Source of the DNA: USCg-Taylor sp050740455
Lineage (GTDB): Bacteria; Pseudomonadota; Gammaproteobacteria; JACCXJ01
Direction of reading: 5' to 3'
Assembly: GCA_050740455.1 (NCBI GenBank)
Contig: JBOIDF010000004.1
Location: forward strand, 30,922 to 94,921
Length of the DNA stretch: 64,000 nt
Shown here: in pieces, positions 42,924-53,200 of the stretch
Layout of the letters: the number at the start of each line of letters is the position of its first letter
Position numbering within the stretch: the first letter of the stretch is position 1
Program-made: the position numbers and the translations under genes
Notes under the pieces: generated by a model
What the model was told of the DNA's origin: nothing
Seen by the model: the letters and a program-made list of their open reading frames with translations, nothing else
Database searches by the model: none

Positions 42924-44360
42924 CTACTCAGCGATTTTGATCGCCAGAAAAATCGGACCGCCCTGCCGTTGAATAAGGACCGGTACGGGCTTCCCCGTGG
43001 GCAAGGCCGCCACTAGTTCGGTGAAATGCTTGCTGTCCTTAACCTTCACGTTGTCGATTAGCAATATGGCGTCGCCCTTACGGATCCCGGCGTTTTTTGC
43101 CGGGCCCGGTTGCACCGCTGCTACAACCACGCCGTGATCGCCTTCGATTTCGAGCGCTTTACGTTGCTTGCGGGAAAGTTCTTTCACCGCGATCTTCAAA
43201 CGATTATCCGTGATCGCGTCCGGCGTACCTCGATCCGAGGACGCCACCTTCAGCTCTTCTTCTTGCGGAAGCTCCCCGACGGCAAGGTCCACCACCTTCG
43301 GATCGCCCTCACGAATAAGCTTTACAGGGACCCTTTTGCCAACCTCCGTGTTACCGACGAGCGGCGGTAAATCCGAGGACCGATCGACCTCGATACCGTT
43401 AAATTCGACCACCACGTCGCCGGGCTGAATCCCGGCCTCGGCGGCCGGACTGTCCGGAAGCACCTTGGCGACCAAAGCCCCATGCGGGCGCGCCATTCCG
43501 AAGGATTCCGCAAGCTCCCGGGTGACCTCCTGTATCAATACGCCTAACCAGCCCCGCGACACCTTGCCCTTGGCGACGATCTGGTGATACACGTTCATCA
43601 CGTCTTCCACCGGGATCGCAAACGACAGTCCCATAAAACCGCCGGTCCGGCTGTAAATCTGCGAATTCACACCGACGACCTCCCCGTCCATATTAAACAG
43701 CGGGCCGCCCGAGTTTCCCGGGTTGATCGCGACATCGGTTTGAATAAAGGGGACGTAGTTTTCATTCGGCAACGCCCGCCCCTTCGCGCTCACGATCCCC
43801 GCCGTCACGGAATGATCGAACCCGAACGGTGAGCCGATGGCCAAAACCCATTCTCCGACCTCAAGATCCGAGGAACGGCCGAGCTTAACAATGGGCAAAT
43901 CGGTGGCTTCAATCTTTAATACTGCCAAATCGCTGCGCTCGTCGTGACCGATCGGCTTGGCCAGAAATTCGCGCCGATCGCTCAGGCGCACCCAAATCTC
44001 ATCCGCATCCTTGACGACGTGATAGTTGGAGATCACGTAGCCGTCCTTAGAGAGGATAAACCCGGAGCCCAATGATGATCGTGGCGAGAGATCAGGTCCC
44101 TCGATATTATCGCCGAAAAAGCGGCGAAAGAACTCATTTAACGGGCTGTCTTCAGGAATATCGGGTATTTGGAACTGAGGGGGCGCACCATCGGCGCGTT
44201 TTTTGGCTTCTTTCAGTGTCGTCCCGATATTCACCACGGCAGGGGCGTTCTCCGAGGCAAGATCGGTAAAGTCCGGCAGCGAGCTGCCAACGGCTGACTG
44301 CATGCTGAATAGTGCCGCGAGCGCCAAGAGCGCTCTAGAAAATGAGTGTGTTAGTCCCAT
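42924..44360 (-). CDS. mucD: Periplasmic Do-family serine protease MucD/DegQ
   Basis: 478 aa with a signal peptide (FSRALLALAALFSMQSAVG). The trypsin-like domain has His in YVISNYHVVKDADE, Asp in RSDLAVLKI and Ser in NPGNSGGPLFN. Two PDZ domains follow (GIQPGDVVVEFNGIEVDRS and AGIRKGDAILLIDNVKVKD). It degrades misfolded envelope proteins and, in Pseudomonas, negatively modulates AlgU. It follows mucB, keeping the algU-mucA-mucB-mucD order. Confidence 0.96.
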   Translation of the reverse strand: MGLTHSFSRALLALAALFSMQSAVGSSLPDFTDLASENAPAVVNIGTTLKEAKKRADGAPPQFQIPDIPEDSPLNEFFRRFFGDNIEGPDLSPRSSLGSGFILSKDGYVISNYHVVKDADEIWVRLSDRREFLAKPIGHDERSDLAVLKIEATDLPIVKLGRSSDLEVGEWVLAIGSPFGFDHSVTAGIVSAKGRALPNENYVPFIQTDVAINPGNSGGPLFNMDGEVVGVNSQIYSRTGGFMGLSFAIPVEDVMNVYHQIVAKGKVSRGWLGVLIQEVTRELAESFGMARPHGALVAKVLPDSPAAEAGIQPGDVVVEFNGIEVDRSSDLPPLVGNTEVGKRVPVKLIREGDPKVVDLAVGELPQEEELKVASSDRGTPDAITDNRLKIAVKELSRKQRKALEIEGDHGVVVAAVQPGPAKNAGIRKGDAILLIDNVKVKDSKHFTELVAALPTGKPVPVLIQRQGGPIFLAIKIAE

Positions 44361-44441
44361 CGTGACTTCGCCTTCCTCCCATAAGTAGCGATATATTCCA
44401 ATGCAAACTCTGGTAACTCGAACAAGCGTGGCGCGAGCCCC

Positions 44442-45437
44442 TTAGGGTGCGGCCGGGCTCACGGAGACGGCGATCTGCCGTACCGTCGCCGCCGGCACCT
44501 CGCCGACAACGGTGATTTGATATCCGTCCGCTAAGGTACGGTAAGTATTCAATGCCCCAAACGCGGAGTATCCCTGCACCGGGACCGCCTGCTCCTCATT
44601 TTTCTCGATAAAGACCGAGACCGTCGCCAAGCCGTCCGAAAACACCTTGTGCTTTACCGCTTTCTTGTCTTTGGGCATGTCATGCATCTGCTGCTCGGTC
44701 ATCGCGAAACCACGCGGCAACCATCCTACCTTCCATCCCGCATTCCGCTCACCGGACGTTTGAGGTGTTTCGTTCCGATACCAAGTATAGCCCTCCCCGC
44801 TAATCGACGCCTGCAGCGCGCTTTCTGAAATCACCGCGGGTGTCTCCAACGCTGTAAACAGCAATTGCTCGAGGATGCTGCCGCCACCGTCCAGCACCTG
44901 TGACTTCAACAACAAGCTGGAGCTTGTGTCAACCCACAGGCGATAGCTATACCGATCGGCGTCTTTGGGTCGTATGCCCAAGACCCATGCCGGCCTGCCC
45001 GCGATCCGATCTCCGCCGAGGACGGAAAAATCGTAGAGCACGGCGGCCTGCTCGATCGGCTGACTCCATGCTGTCCCAAAGAATGCCTGTTGCGAGGTTT
45101 TTTCGACCATGACGCTGCGCTCATTCGGAAAGATACAAATCACCTCGTCATTGCGCCGGATCACTTCTTTAGCCGTGCCGGTAAGCGCAATCAGACGTTC
45201 ATGTTCTCCCCGGCTATCGGCTTTATGAATGATACGCATACTCGCGGTGTCAGCGCCGCGGATCGACACGAAGGTCCCGTCATAGTTCTTGGCACGGGTC
45301 GCATTGGCCATCTTGGCAAGGATGGCACGGGCTTGGCCGGAAGTGTCGGCGGCGGACACCGGCGGTGCCGATAGGGTGAGGATCAAAAAACACGGGGTCA
45401 GCCAGCGGATCGTCCCGATTTCACGGTTGGGTTTCAT
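44442..45437 (-). CDS. mucB: Sigma-E regulatory protein MucB/RseB
   Basis: 331 aa with a signal peptide (LTPCFLILTLSAPPVSAAD). The two periplasmic beta-domains show family segments NYDGTFVSIRGADTASMRII, YDFSVLGGDRIAGRPAWVLG, YSYRLWVDTSSSLLLKSQVL and the C-terminal GYSAFGALNTY. It binds and protects the MucA anti-sigma factor until envelope stress is sensed. Its start overlaps mucA by 17 bases. Confidence 0.94.
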   Translation of the reverse strand: MKPNREIGTIRWLTPCFLILTLSAPPVSAADTSGQARAILAKMANATRAKNYDGTFVSIRGADTASMRIIHKADSRGEHERLIALTGTAKEVIRRNDEVICIFPNERSVMVEKTSQQAFFGTAWSQPIEQAAVLYDFSVLGGDRIAGRPAWVLGIRPKDADRYSYRLWVDTSSSLLLKSQVLDGGGSILEQLLFTALETPAVISESALQASISGEGYTWYRNETPQTSGERNAGWKVGWLPRGFAMTEQQMHDMPKDKKAVKHKVFSDGLATVSVFIEKNEEQAVPVQGYSAFGALNTYRTLADGYQITVVGEVPAATVRQIAVSVSPAAP

Positions 45438-45963
45438 GGGTGACTACCCGGAAGTAAGGCGTTAAGCCTTGCGTCTGCGGGCTAGAATTGAAGTGCTGAT
45501 GATTGACTATATACGCGCTCAGGCGCGATGACGCATCGGCCGGTTGACCGTTCCATTTAACCGTGGCTATCGGCAGGGGATGAAGTTCAGCGGACCCGAT
45601 AGGGTTCGCCTGTGGCACTACTTGCTCCGGTAATTGATTACGGTTAAGACTGACGAACCCGACTCCCGCGAGAGCAGCCGCCATGGCGAGCCCCGCGGCC
45701 GGTTTCCAGCGCGACTGCAATCTCCAGCGCATCGGCAGACGGGCCGGCTCGTGCTCCAGCGCCAAGGACACCCTCCTAGATATATCCGGGCACGCCGTAT
45801 CCGGCAGGCGCCGGCATAACGCGTCACCCATCAAATGATAGTGCGACCAAGCCGATCTCAACTCCGGATCGGTCCGCATTTCAATCAATAACGGACCGGC
45901 CTCGCGCTCCGACAATTCACCGTCCAAAAGCGCGGATATCTGTTCTCGCCGTTCATTGCTCAT
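45421..45963 (-). CDS. mucA: Anti-sigma-E factor MucA/RseA
   Basis: 180 aa. A cytoplasmic anti-sigma domain (MSNERREQISALLDGELSER, WSHYHLMGDALC) is followed by one membrane helix (AAGLAMAAALAGVGFVSLN, ~89-107) and a periplasmic tail that ends in the sequence YFRVVTHETQP. It sequesters AlgU at the membrane and is degraded by regulated proteolysis. It lies 9 bp after algU and overlaps mucB. Confidence 0.94.
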   Translation of the reverse strand: MSNERREQISALLDGELSEREAGPLLIEMRTDPELRSAWSHYHLMGDALCRRLPDTACPDISRRVSLALEHEPARLPMRWRLQSRWKPAAGLAMAAALAGVGFVSLNRNQLPEQVVPQANPIGSAELHPLPIATVKWNGQPADASSRLSAYIVNHQHFNSSPQTQGLTPYFRVVTHETQP

Positions 45964-45972
45964 GGCTTTTCG

Positions 45973-46548
45973 TCACTCCAATAATGCTTTTAAACGATGG
46001 TCGATCGCCTCCCTAGCCCGGAATATCCGCGATCGGACCGTTCCAATCGGGCAAGTCATCACATCCGCGATTTCCTCATAGCTCAACCCCTCGACCTCAC
46101 GTAGATTAATGGCGGTGCGAAGGTCATCGGGCAACTGTTCGATGGCCTCGGCGATGGTCTCCTTGATCTCATCGGTAATTAAAAGACTTTCAGGCGTCGC
46201 GAGATCCTTAAGCATCGATTCCAGTTCGACTTGCTCGCCTTCGACGCGAAAACTCTCGGAATCCATGGGCCGCCGGGACTGCGTTACGAGATAATTTTTC
46301 GCCGTATTGATGGCAATACGGTATAGCCATGTATAGAAGGCGCTATCGCCGCGGAAGTTTGGCAGGGCACGGTAGGCCTTTAGAAATGCATCTTGCGCTA
46401 CATCCAAGGTGTCGGTGGGATCACGTACATATCGGGACACCAATTTAATGATCCTCTGCTGGTACTTCAACACGAGTAGATCAAACGCTTTCTTGTCGCC
46501 CTTCTGTACCCTCTTGACAAGCTGTGCATCGGCGCCGGTCTCGCCCAT
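45973..46548 (-). CDS. algU: RNA polymerase extracytoplasmic sigma factor AlgU/RpoE
   Basis: 191 aa ECF sigma factor. Region 2 contains DLLVLKYQQRIIKLVSRYV and DVAQDAFLKAYRALPNF; region 4 contains LPDDLRTAINLREVEGLSYE and GTVRSRIFRAREAI. The ATG has an AAGGAG site at ideal spacing. It controls the envelope-stress regulon and is the first gene of the algU-mucA-mucB-mucD operon. A sigma-E-type promoter lies 45 bp upstream, indicating autoregulation. Confidence 0.97.
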   Translation of the reverse strand: MGETGADAQLVKRVQKGDKKAFDLLVLKYQQRIIKLVSRYVRDPTDTLDVAQDAFLKAYRALPNFRGDSAFYTWLYRIAINTAKNYLVTQSRRPMDSESFRVEGEQVELESMLKDLATPESLLITDEIKETIAEAIEQLPDDLRTAINLREVEGLSYEEIADVMTCPIGTVRSRIFRAREAIDHRLKALLE

Positions 46549-46592
46549 CGGGGCATTCTCCTTGTATTATTGAGCGGCGCGCTGTCTGCTAG

Positions 46593-46619
46593 ATAGACCG
46601 TGTGACCCTTATCAAGTTC
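46593..46619 (-). promoter_or_regulatory. Sigma-E (AlgU)-type promoter of algU
   Basis: On the minus strand GAACTT, a 16-base spacer and TCTAT match the RpoE/AlgU consensus (GAACTT-N16-TCTGA). The expected leader is ~38 nt. A perfect TATAAT on the same strand at 46651-46656 may belong to a second, vegetative promoter, but its -35 is poor. Confidence 0.75.
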
Positions 46620-46706
46620 GCAGCGCGACGCCATGAGATTGGCGGGGCGCATTATATACCGATTTACTGGCATCTGAATCTTTGATCCGTTCTGCTCCAT
46701 CGCGCT

Positions 46707-48305
46707 ATGACGCACCAGTACGATGTCCTCGTGATCGGTAGCGGCGCTTCCGGATTAAGTGTCGCGCTGCAGCTCGCGCAAGGCGCGCGGGTCGCCCTTC
46801 TGTCGAAGGGCCCGTTACAGGAAGGCGCGACACTCTACGCGCAAGGGGGGATCTCAGCAGTGCTCGATAGCTGTGACTCGATCGAGTCCCATGTGCAGGA
46901 TACCTTGACCGCCGGCGCCGGCCTTTGCGATCTCGCCGCGGTACGCTACGTCGTCGAACGCGGGCGTGAGAGCGTGCAGTGGCTTATCGATCAAGGTGTC
47001 GCGTTCACGCGCGCCGAACCAAAGGTAGGGGGCATCGAATATCACCTGACCCGCGAGGGGGGGCATAGCCACCGGCGCATTATCCATGCAGCGGACGCCA
47101 CTGGACGCGCCATTGAAAACACCCTTGAAGGCCGGGTCCGCGCTCATCCCTCCATTGATGTGTTCGAGCACCACCTGGCGATTGACCTCATTACCGCGGC
47201 CAAGTTTCGTCTCGGCGCCGAGCGCTGCCTGGGCGCGTATGTCTTGGAGGCGAGCGCGCATCGGGTACTCACCTTTCGGGCGCGTTTCGTGGTCCTCGCT
47301 ACCGGCGGGGCGGGCAAGGTCTACCTGTATACGAGCAATCCCGATGTCGCCACCGGCGACGGCGTGGCGATGGCCTGGCGCGCCGGTTGCCCGATCGCCA
47401 GCATGGAGTTTTTTCAATTCCACCCCACCTGCCTTTATCATCCGCGGGTGAAGTCCTTTCTCATTACCGAGGCCGTCCGCGGGGAGGGTGGGAAACTCCT
47501 CCTGCCCGACGGCTCGGCTTTCCTGGACCGTTTCGATGCGCGCGCGGAGCTTGCGCCCCGCGACATCGTTGCGCGCGCGATCGATCACGAGATGAAACGC
47601 TTGGGCCTCGACTTTGTCTACCTCGACATCTCGCATAAACCGGCGGATTTCATTCTCGGCCACTTTCCCACTATCGCCGCCCGCTGCCTTGAGTACGGCA
47701 TCGACATCACCCACGAGCCGATCCCCGTCGTGCCCGCCGCACACTATATGTGCGGTGGGGTGGTCACGGATCGGCACGGGCAAAGCGCGGTTCCGGGGCT
47801 TTATGCCATCGGCGAAGTCGCTTACACGGGCTTGCACGGAGCCAACCGCATGGCCAGCAATTCCCTGTTGGAATGCCTCGTCATGGCGCGCGCCGCCTCT
47901 ATGGACATCCGCATGCAACTGGCGGGCGCGCCGCACGTGCCGCCGCTTCCCGATTGGGATGAAACGCAAGTGACGGACTCCGACGAGGAAGTCGTCGTCG
48001 CCCATAATTGGGACGAATTGCGCCGCTTTATGTGGGACTACGTCGGCATCGTGCGCACCACAAAGCGCTTGCAGCGCGCCAGCCGCCGGGTGCAACTCCT
48101 GCGCGATGAAATCATCGATTATTACGGTAATTTTCGCGTCACCGTGGACCTCATCGAGTTGCGCAACCTGGTGCAGGTCGCCGAGCTTATCATCGAATCG
48201 GCCCTGCGGCGCAAGGAGAGCCGCGGCCTTCACTACACCCTGGACTATCCGCTTCCCGATGCATCCCGTCCGCCCTCACCCACCGTGCTGCGCCGGCCGA
48301 TGTAG
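46707..48305 (+). CDS. nadB: L-aspartate oxidase
   Basis: 532 aa flavoprotein that oxidises L-aspartate to iminoaspartate in NAD synthesis. The FAD-binding motif is VIGSGASGLSVALQLA. Conserved active-site blocks are LYAQGGISAV, EGGHSHRRIIHAADATGRAI, NPDVATGDGVAMAWRAG, FFQFHPTCLYHP and PAAHYMCGGVVTD. It is divergent from algU, as in Pseudomonas and relatives. No nadA or nadC is nearby. Confidence 0.97.
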   Translation: MTHQYDVLVIGSGASGLSVALQLAQGARVALLSKGPLQEGATLYAQGGISAVLDSCDSIESHVQDTLTAGAGLCDLAAVRYVVERGRESVQWLIDQGVAFTRAEPKVGGIEYHLTREGGHSHRRIIHAADATGRAIENTLEGRVRAHPSIDVFEHHLAIDLITAAKFRLGAERCLGAYVLEASAHRVLTFRARFVVLATGGAGKVYLYTSNPDVATGDGVAMAWRAGCPIASMEFFQFHPTCLYHPRVKSFLITEAVRGEGGKLLLPDGSAFLDRFDARAELAPRDIVARAIDHEMKRLGLDFVYLDISHKPADFILGHFPTIAARCLEYGIDITHEPIPVVPAAHYMCGGVVTDRHGQSAVPGLYAIGEVAYTGLHGANRMASNSLLECLVMARAASMDIRMQLAGAPHVPPLPDWDETQVTDSDEEVVVAHNWDELRRFMWDYVGIVRTTKRLQRASRRVQLLRDEIIDYYGNFRVTVDLIELRNLVQVAELIIESALRRKESRGLHYTLDYPLPDASRPPSPTVLRRPM

Positions 48306-48805
48306 CTGGTGCTTCGATCGGCGCCTTGCGGAACGCACTGCTGTTTTTTTACTGAGCCAGCGAGAGTAGCGTGCGCCATGCGCACGAACAGGCACCGGTG
48401 AATCGTGCTGGAGCTTCGGCCGACTGGATACTCAACAAAACCGTGCAGCCCTAACGCCCACATTTTTTGCCTGGCAGGTGCGACGTAATTCCCGTCAATT
48501 GAGCTACACAGGCAACGGTCACAATCTACATTTTCTCTTCCGTCATGCCGGTGAAAACCGGCATCCAGGCGAGCCTTCATGCGCCGTACTGGACCCCGGC
48601 TTCCGCCGGGGTGACGGTGATATGGGGGTCATCCATGCTGTGTGCGCGCTGCGGACGGGCATCCCGAGGAAAGGATAAAGGATAGGGATCTCAGCAAGAG
48701 TAGCGTGCGCCATGCGCACGAACGGACACCGGTGAATCGTGCGCAAAGCGCACGCTACCCCTGCTGATCAGCTTCCACCGCTCAGGAGCGGTGGCCCGCC
48801 GGTGC
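48306..48805. other. 500-bp intergenic block of REP-like repeats
   Basis: No gene is supported. 48355-48413 is a half copy and 48691-48767 a full copy of a palindrome related to the three 78-bp elements (GTAGCGTGCGCCATGCGCAC, here with centre GGCACCGGTGAATCGTGC or close). 48541-48605 contains CCGGTGAAAACCGGC and CCCCGGCTTCCGCCGGGG hairpins of a different repeat type. A run of seven T at 48344-48350 follows nadB without a good stem. Confidence 0.7.
48691..48767. repeat. 77-bp REP-like palindrome D
   Basis: Arms TCAGCAAGAGTAGCGTGCGC and GCGCACGCTACCCCTGCTGA pair over most of their length. The centre differs from that of the Rhs-island copies, so this is a subfamily. Confidence 0.8.
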
Positions 48806-50021
48806 TCACACATTGTCGATTGGGACCGGCTCCACCGGTTCCGCCAGCTCAAAGCTAAACACGCGCGAATAGAAGTAAAGCTCCGCATCGAGCACGCGCT
48901 TGATGGTCGCGGCCTGCCGGAAGCCGTGCTGCTCGCCGGGAAAGGCGAGATAGGCGACCGGTAGTTTCTTGTTCCTCAGCGCCGCCACCATCTTTTCCGC
49001 CTGCGCGGGCGGCACCACCCGGTCTTCCAGGCCCTGGAAGAAGATCGCGGGGCAGGACAGACGCTCGACGGCGTGGATCGGGGCGCGCGCCCGGTACAAG
49101 TCGGCTCGCTCGGGATACGGCCCGATGAGCCGTTCGAGATAGCGCGACTCGAACTTGTGGGTGTCCTTAGCCAGGGCCTCCAGATCGCTCACTCCGAAGT
49201 GGCTGGCGCCGGCCTTGAAGGCATCCCGGAAGGTGAGCGCCGCGAGCGTCGTGAAACCGCCCGCGCTCCCGCCCCGGATCGCCAGGCGCTCCCCGTGCAC
49301 CCGATTCCGGTCAACCAGATACCGGGCGCCGTTCACGCAGTCGTCCACACATCCACGATCCCCCACTGGCCGTCGAGCCTGCGACGATAGGCCCGCCCGA
49401 AACCGGTGCTCCCGCCGTAGTTAACATCGAGGACCGCGAAGCGCCGGCTCGTCCAGTATTGGACCCCGAGGTTAAGGCCGCTGTCGGCTGCGGCCGTTGG
49501 ACCCCCGTGGCTCATGACGATCAGCGGGGGCTGCTCGCCTTCGGGCCCCGTGTAGTCCCGGTTCTTGGGTGGGTAGAAGAAGCCATAGGCGGTAAGGCCG
49601 TTCTCCGTCGGGAATGCGATCGGCTCCGCGGCCGAAACGTATCCGGCGTCGAGCTGGACGTCACGGACACGCCGCAGGACCTCGATCTTGCGAGTCATGA
49701 GGTCGAGGGTCACGACGGACGAAAATTCGGTCGGCGATCCGCCGAGGAAGACGACCCGGCTGGCCTCGGCTCGCAGGTACGAGATTTCCGTATAAGGGGT
49801 CTCGATCTCCTCGATGGCCCCCGTGTCCTTCCTCACCACGGCCAGGTGACTGTGGCCGCCCTGACGATAGCTCAGGACGAGCTGCTTTTCTGCGGAAAAC
49901 CCAAAGTTCGAGAAGCCGAATAGCCAGGGCGGATCGCTCATCTCCGCCTCCCTCTGAACGATCGGCTCGACCCGGCCCTCCCGCCATCGATACAGGTTCC
50001 ACCATCCGCTGCTATCCATGC
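48806..50021 (-). pseudogene. S9 prolyl-oligopeptidase-like gene, truncated and frameshifted
   Basis: Two overlapping minus-strand frames make one protein: 50021-49333 (propeller end and start of the hydrolase domain, SSGWWNLYRW to LDVNYGGSTGFGRAYRRRL) and 49366-48806. The second frame carries the active site: Ser in GGSAGGFTTL, Asp in GLEDRVVPP, His in PGEQHGFRQ. They join near 49345-49355, where an extra TG in GATGTGTGGACGAC shifts the frame. About the first 250 residues of a normal S9 dipeptidyl-peptidase-like protein are absent. A sequencing indel could explain the shift but not the truncation, so I call it a pseudogene. Confidence 0.82.
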
Positions 50022-50225
50022 GTAACGCATTGAGAAGTGCACGGTGTTCTGTCGGGACAGTTTGTGAATATGTCACAAAATGTTTGTGCGAAAAGTCAAT
50101 GAAAAAGCCAAGGTACATTTTGTATTCTTAGCGGTGTTGAGACTAACTCGGTGCTCAACTCGGACGCCAAAAAGCGGCGCGCCGGTTACCTTTAACGTTA
50201 GGCCGCTGAACGAAGGAGGACAACG

Positions 50226-53200
50226 ATGCGCTACGAGATAAGAGGACGCGTTATTGACCAATTTACCGACGACGGCATCGCCGGAGTTCGGGTCGAGGCC
50301 TGGGACAAGGACTTTGGTCTCGACGACTATCTCGGCTCCGCGACGACGATCGGCGACGGCTCGTTCTCGATCAGTTTCGACGACAGTGCGTTCCGCGACA
50401 TCTTCTTCGACAACTGGCCAGACTTCTACTTCAAGGTTTACTGCTACAATGAGCTGCTCGCGTCGACCGAGGACTCGGTGCTGTGGAACGTCAAGCGCCC
50501 GCAGGTCGGCGTCACGATCAAGGCGCATCATCCAAAGCCGCCGGTGTGCGACGAGCGGCACATCTATCTGAAGATCGAGCGGATCGAGAACTACAGCCCG
50601 GTCAAGCCGCAGGACAAAGTCGTACCGCCAGTGCAGTACGGCCGCGACTGCATGCGCAATCATGGCCACGAGAACGGCCTGATCCCGCAGGCCGAGATCG
50701 ACGCGCGCTCGTTGCCCGCGGTCCTGTACCGTGAATATCTGGATTCCGGCTACCTGATTCCCAAGCCGGACAAGCTGATCACCGCCGACATCAACGAGCC
50801 GGCCTACATGCACCGCGTGCCCGGCACGGTCATCTACACGCGCCCGTGCCAGCGGCTGAAGATCCACGTGTGGAACACCGACGACGTGTCGCACTCGCTG
50901 CATGCGCACGGCCTGCGCTACGGCATCGACTCCGACGGCTCGTGGCCGTTCGGCACCGAGGCGGCGCACCACGGTGGCCGCTCGGATGCGATCTGCCCCG
51001 GGCAGATCTGGACCTACACCTTCGACGTCCCTGACAATGCGCTCGGCGCGTGGCCGTTCCACGATCACACGCACCACATGGACATGAAGATCGACCAGGG
51101 GCTGTTCGGTGGCATCGTCGTGCTCGGCCCCTGCGACCGGCCGCCGCGCCGCTTCCGCTTCCCGTGGCATCTGCTGCGCGCGGTCTATCTCGACATCGAA
51201 CGTCTGGAACGCTTGCCCGTCTTCATCGACAAGCGGCTGCCGGAGAAATTCGAGTTCGAAGAGGAGACCGTCGTCCCGCTCGCGCCGCACATCCACGCGC
51301 GGCGGCTGAAGGACGCCACGCGCCAGCGCCTGCTCCAGCACCTGGATTTCCTCGAGGAATTCACGCTCAAGGAACTCGCGCTGCCGCGCCGCATCGTCAA
51401 CACAGATCACGTGCCGGTGTTCTTCCACGTGATGTCCAACCCGGACGCCAAGCCGGTGTTCGACACCGACGACATCGAGGAGCTCGGCGGCGAGGCCGAG
51501 ATCGTCTTCGATACCGTCGGCGACTTCGAGTACTTCTGCCGCCACCATCCGGAGATGACCGGCGTGGTGCACGTCGTGCCCGGCGGCCCGACGCCGGTCT
51601 CGGTGACCATTGTCGGCGGCCCGCCGATGGCCTTCAGCCCGGCCGAGATAACGGTCGGCGTCGGCGGCACGGTCAAGTGGATCAACGACAGCGACTTCCA
51701 CCACACGGTCACGTCAAAGCAAGGCGCGGCGATGGCGACCCACTGCATCAACGGCCGCGGCTTCGTCGGCAATACACCGACCATCGCCGGCCGCAGCGGC
51801 CAGCGCATTCGCTGGTACGTGTTCAACCTCGACACCAGCCCGACCTGGCACAACTTCCATCCGCACGCGATGCGTTGGAAGTTCGGCGGCGAGTACTTCG
51901 ACATCCGCAGCATGGGGCCCGCCGAGTCCTTCGTGGTCGAAGCCGAGATTCCGCCGGTGCTGCTGGTCACTGCCCACGAGGAAAAGGCGCAGTTGCCCGA
52001 GCACCGCCCGCCCGGCGCGAAGCTGTATCGGCTGAAGGGCGACTTTGTGTTCCACTGCCACGTGCATCATCACATGATGAACGGCATGGTGGGCCTGGTG
52101 CGCGCACGCCAGAGCCTGTGGCTCACCGACGACATGGCGCACGAAATCAGCCATCGCACCGGGCTGCCGCTCGACGACGGCAGCAACGCCTGCCCCGACG
52201 TTGATCCGCATCCCTGTCACGGCCACGGCACCGGCCGCTGGGAGGAAATGCCCGGCGCACCGGAGAAGGCCTTCATGCACTCGGTGCTGCTGCCGAACAC
52301 GCAACGCGTGCTCTACTGGGGCTACACGGGCGCCGATCAGTCGCGCGTGTGGGACTACTCGACGCCGGCCGGCAGCTACCTGCTGCCCGCCAACCAGCCG
52401 GCAGACGACCCGGTACTGGGTGTGGCCGACTCCGACATGTGGTCGGCCGAACACACCGTCCTCGACACGGCTGCCGGCACCGTGCTGATCCACGGCGGCT
52501 TCTCGCCGAACAAGTCGTTCAGCTTCGATCCTGCCTCGCTCACTTGGACGCGCGTGGCCGACACCGCGCACGACCGCTTCTACTCGACCACGCTCACGCT
52601 CGGCGACGGCCGCGCAGCGACGCTGTACGGGTCGGCGTCGAAGTCGATCGAGATCTACACCCACGGCGCCGGCTGGGCGGCGCCGATCGCCATGCCCGCG
52701 GGCATGAACCACCACCAGTACTACCCGTGGACCTACCTGCTGCCCGATGGCGGGCTGTTCATCGCCGGGCCGCACGACCCGACGCACCGCTTCGACCTCG
52801 CCGCGCCGGCGGCGGCCGAATCTTTCGCGACGATCCACGGCAACCGCAGCACCGGCGGCGAGAAAGGCACCTCGGTGCTGCTGATGATGCGCCCGCCCGA
52901 TTACAAGCCCATCGGCTACATCATGGGAGGCAACCCGGCGGCAACGCAGAAGACGGCCGAGATGATCGATCTGTCGGCGGCCGCACCGGCGTGGACGGGG
53001 CTGCCGGACATGAATCTTGCCCGCGCCGAGCAGTTCACCGCCACGCTGCTGCCCGACGGCCGCGTCTTCATCGCGGGCGGCATCAGCGGCGGTGCCGACG
53101 GTGGACTGTGCGAGATCTTCGACCCGCGCAATCCCGGCGCCGGCTGGGTCGTCGGTCCGCCGATGAAATACGTGCGCACCTACCACTCGTCGTTCATCCT

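Noticed and set aside
46854..48233. 459-aa open frame antisense to nadB
   Set aside because: nadB has full motif support; the antisense translation shows no family features.
48806..50118. Two separate peptidase genes
   Set aside because: The frames are consecutive parts of one S9 protein joined by a small indel, with the first ~250 residues missing.
50073..51704. 543-aa open frame antisense to the multicopper-oxidase fusion
   Set aside because: It mirrors the codon-position GC bias of the sense gene, is Arg/Asp/Val-rich with no domain, and the sense strand has clear copper motifs.
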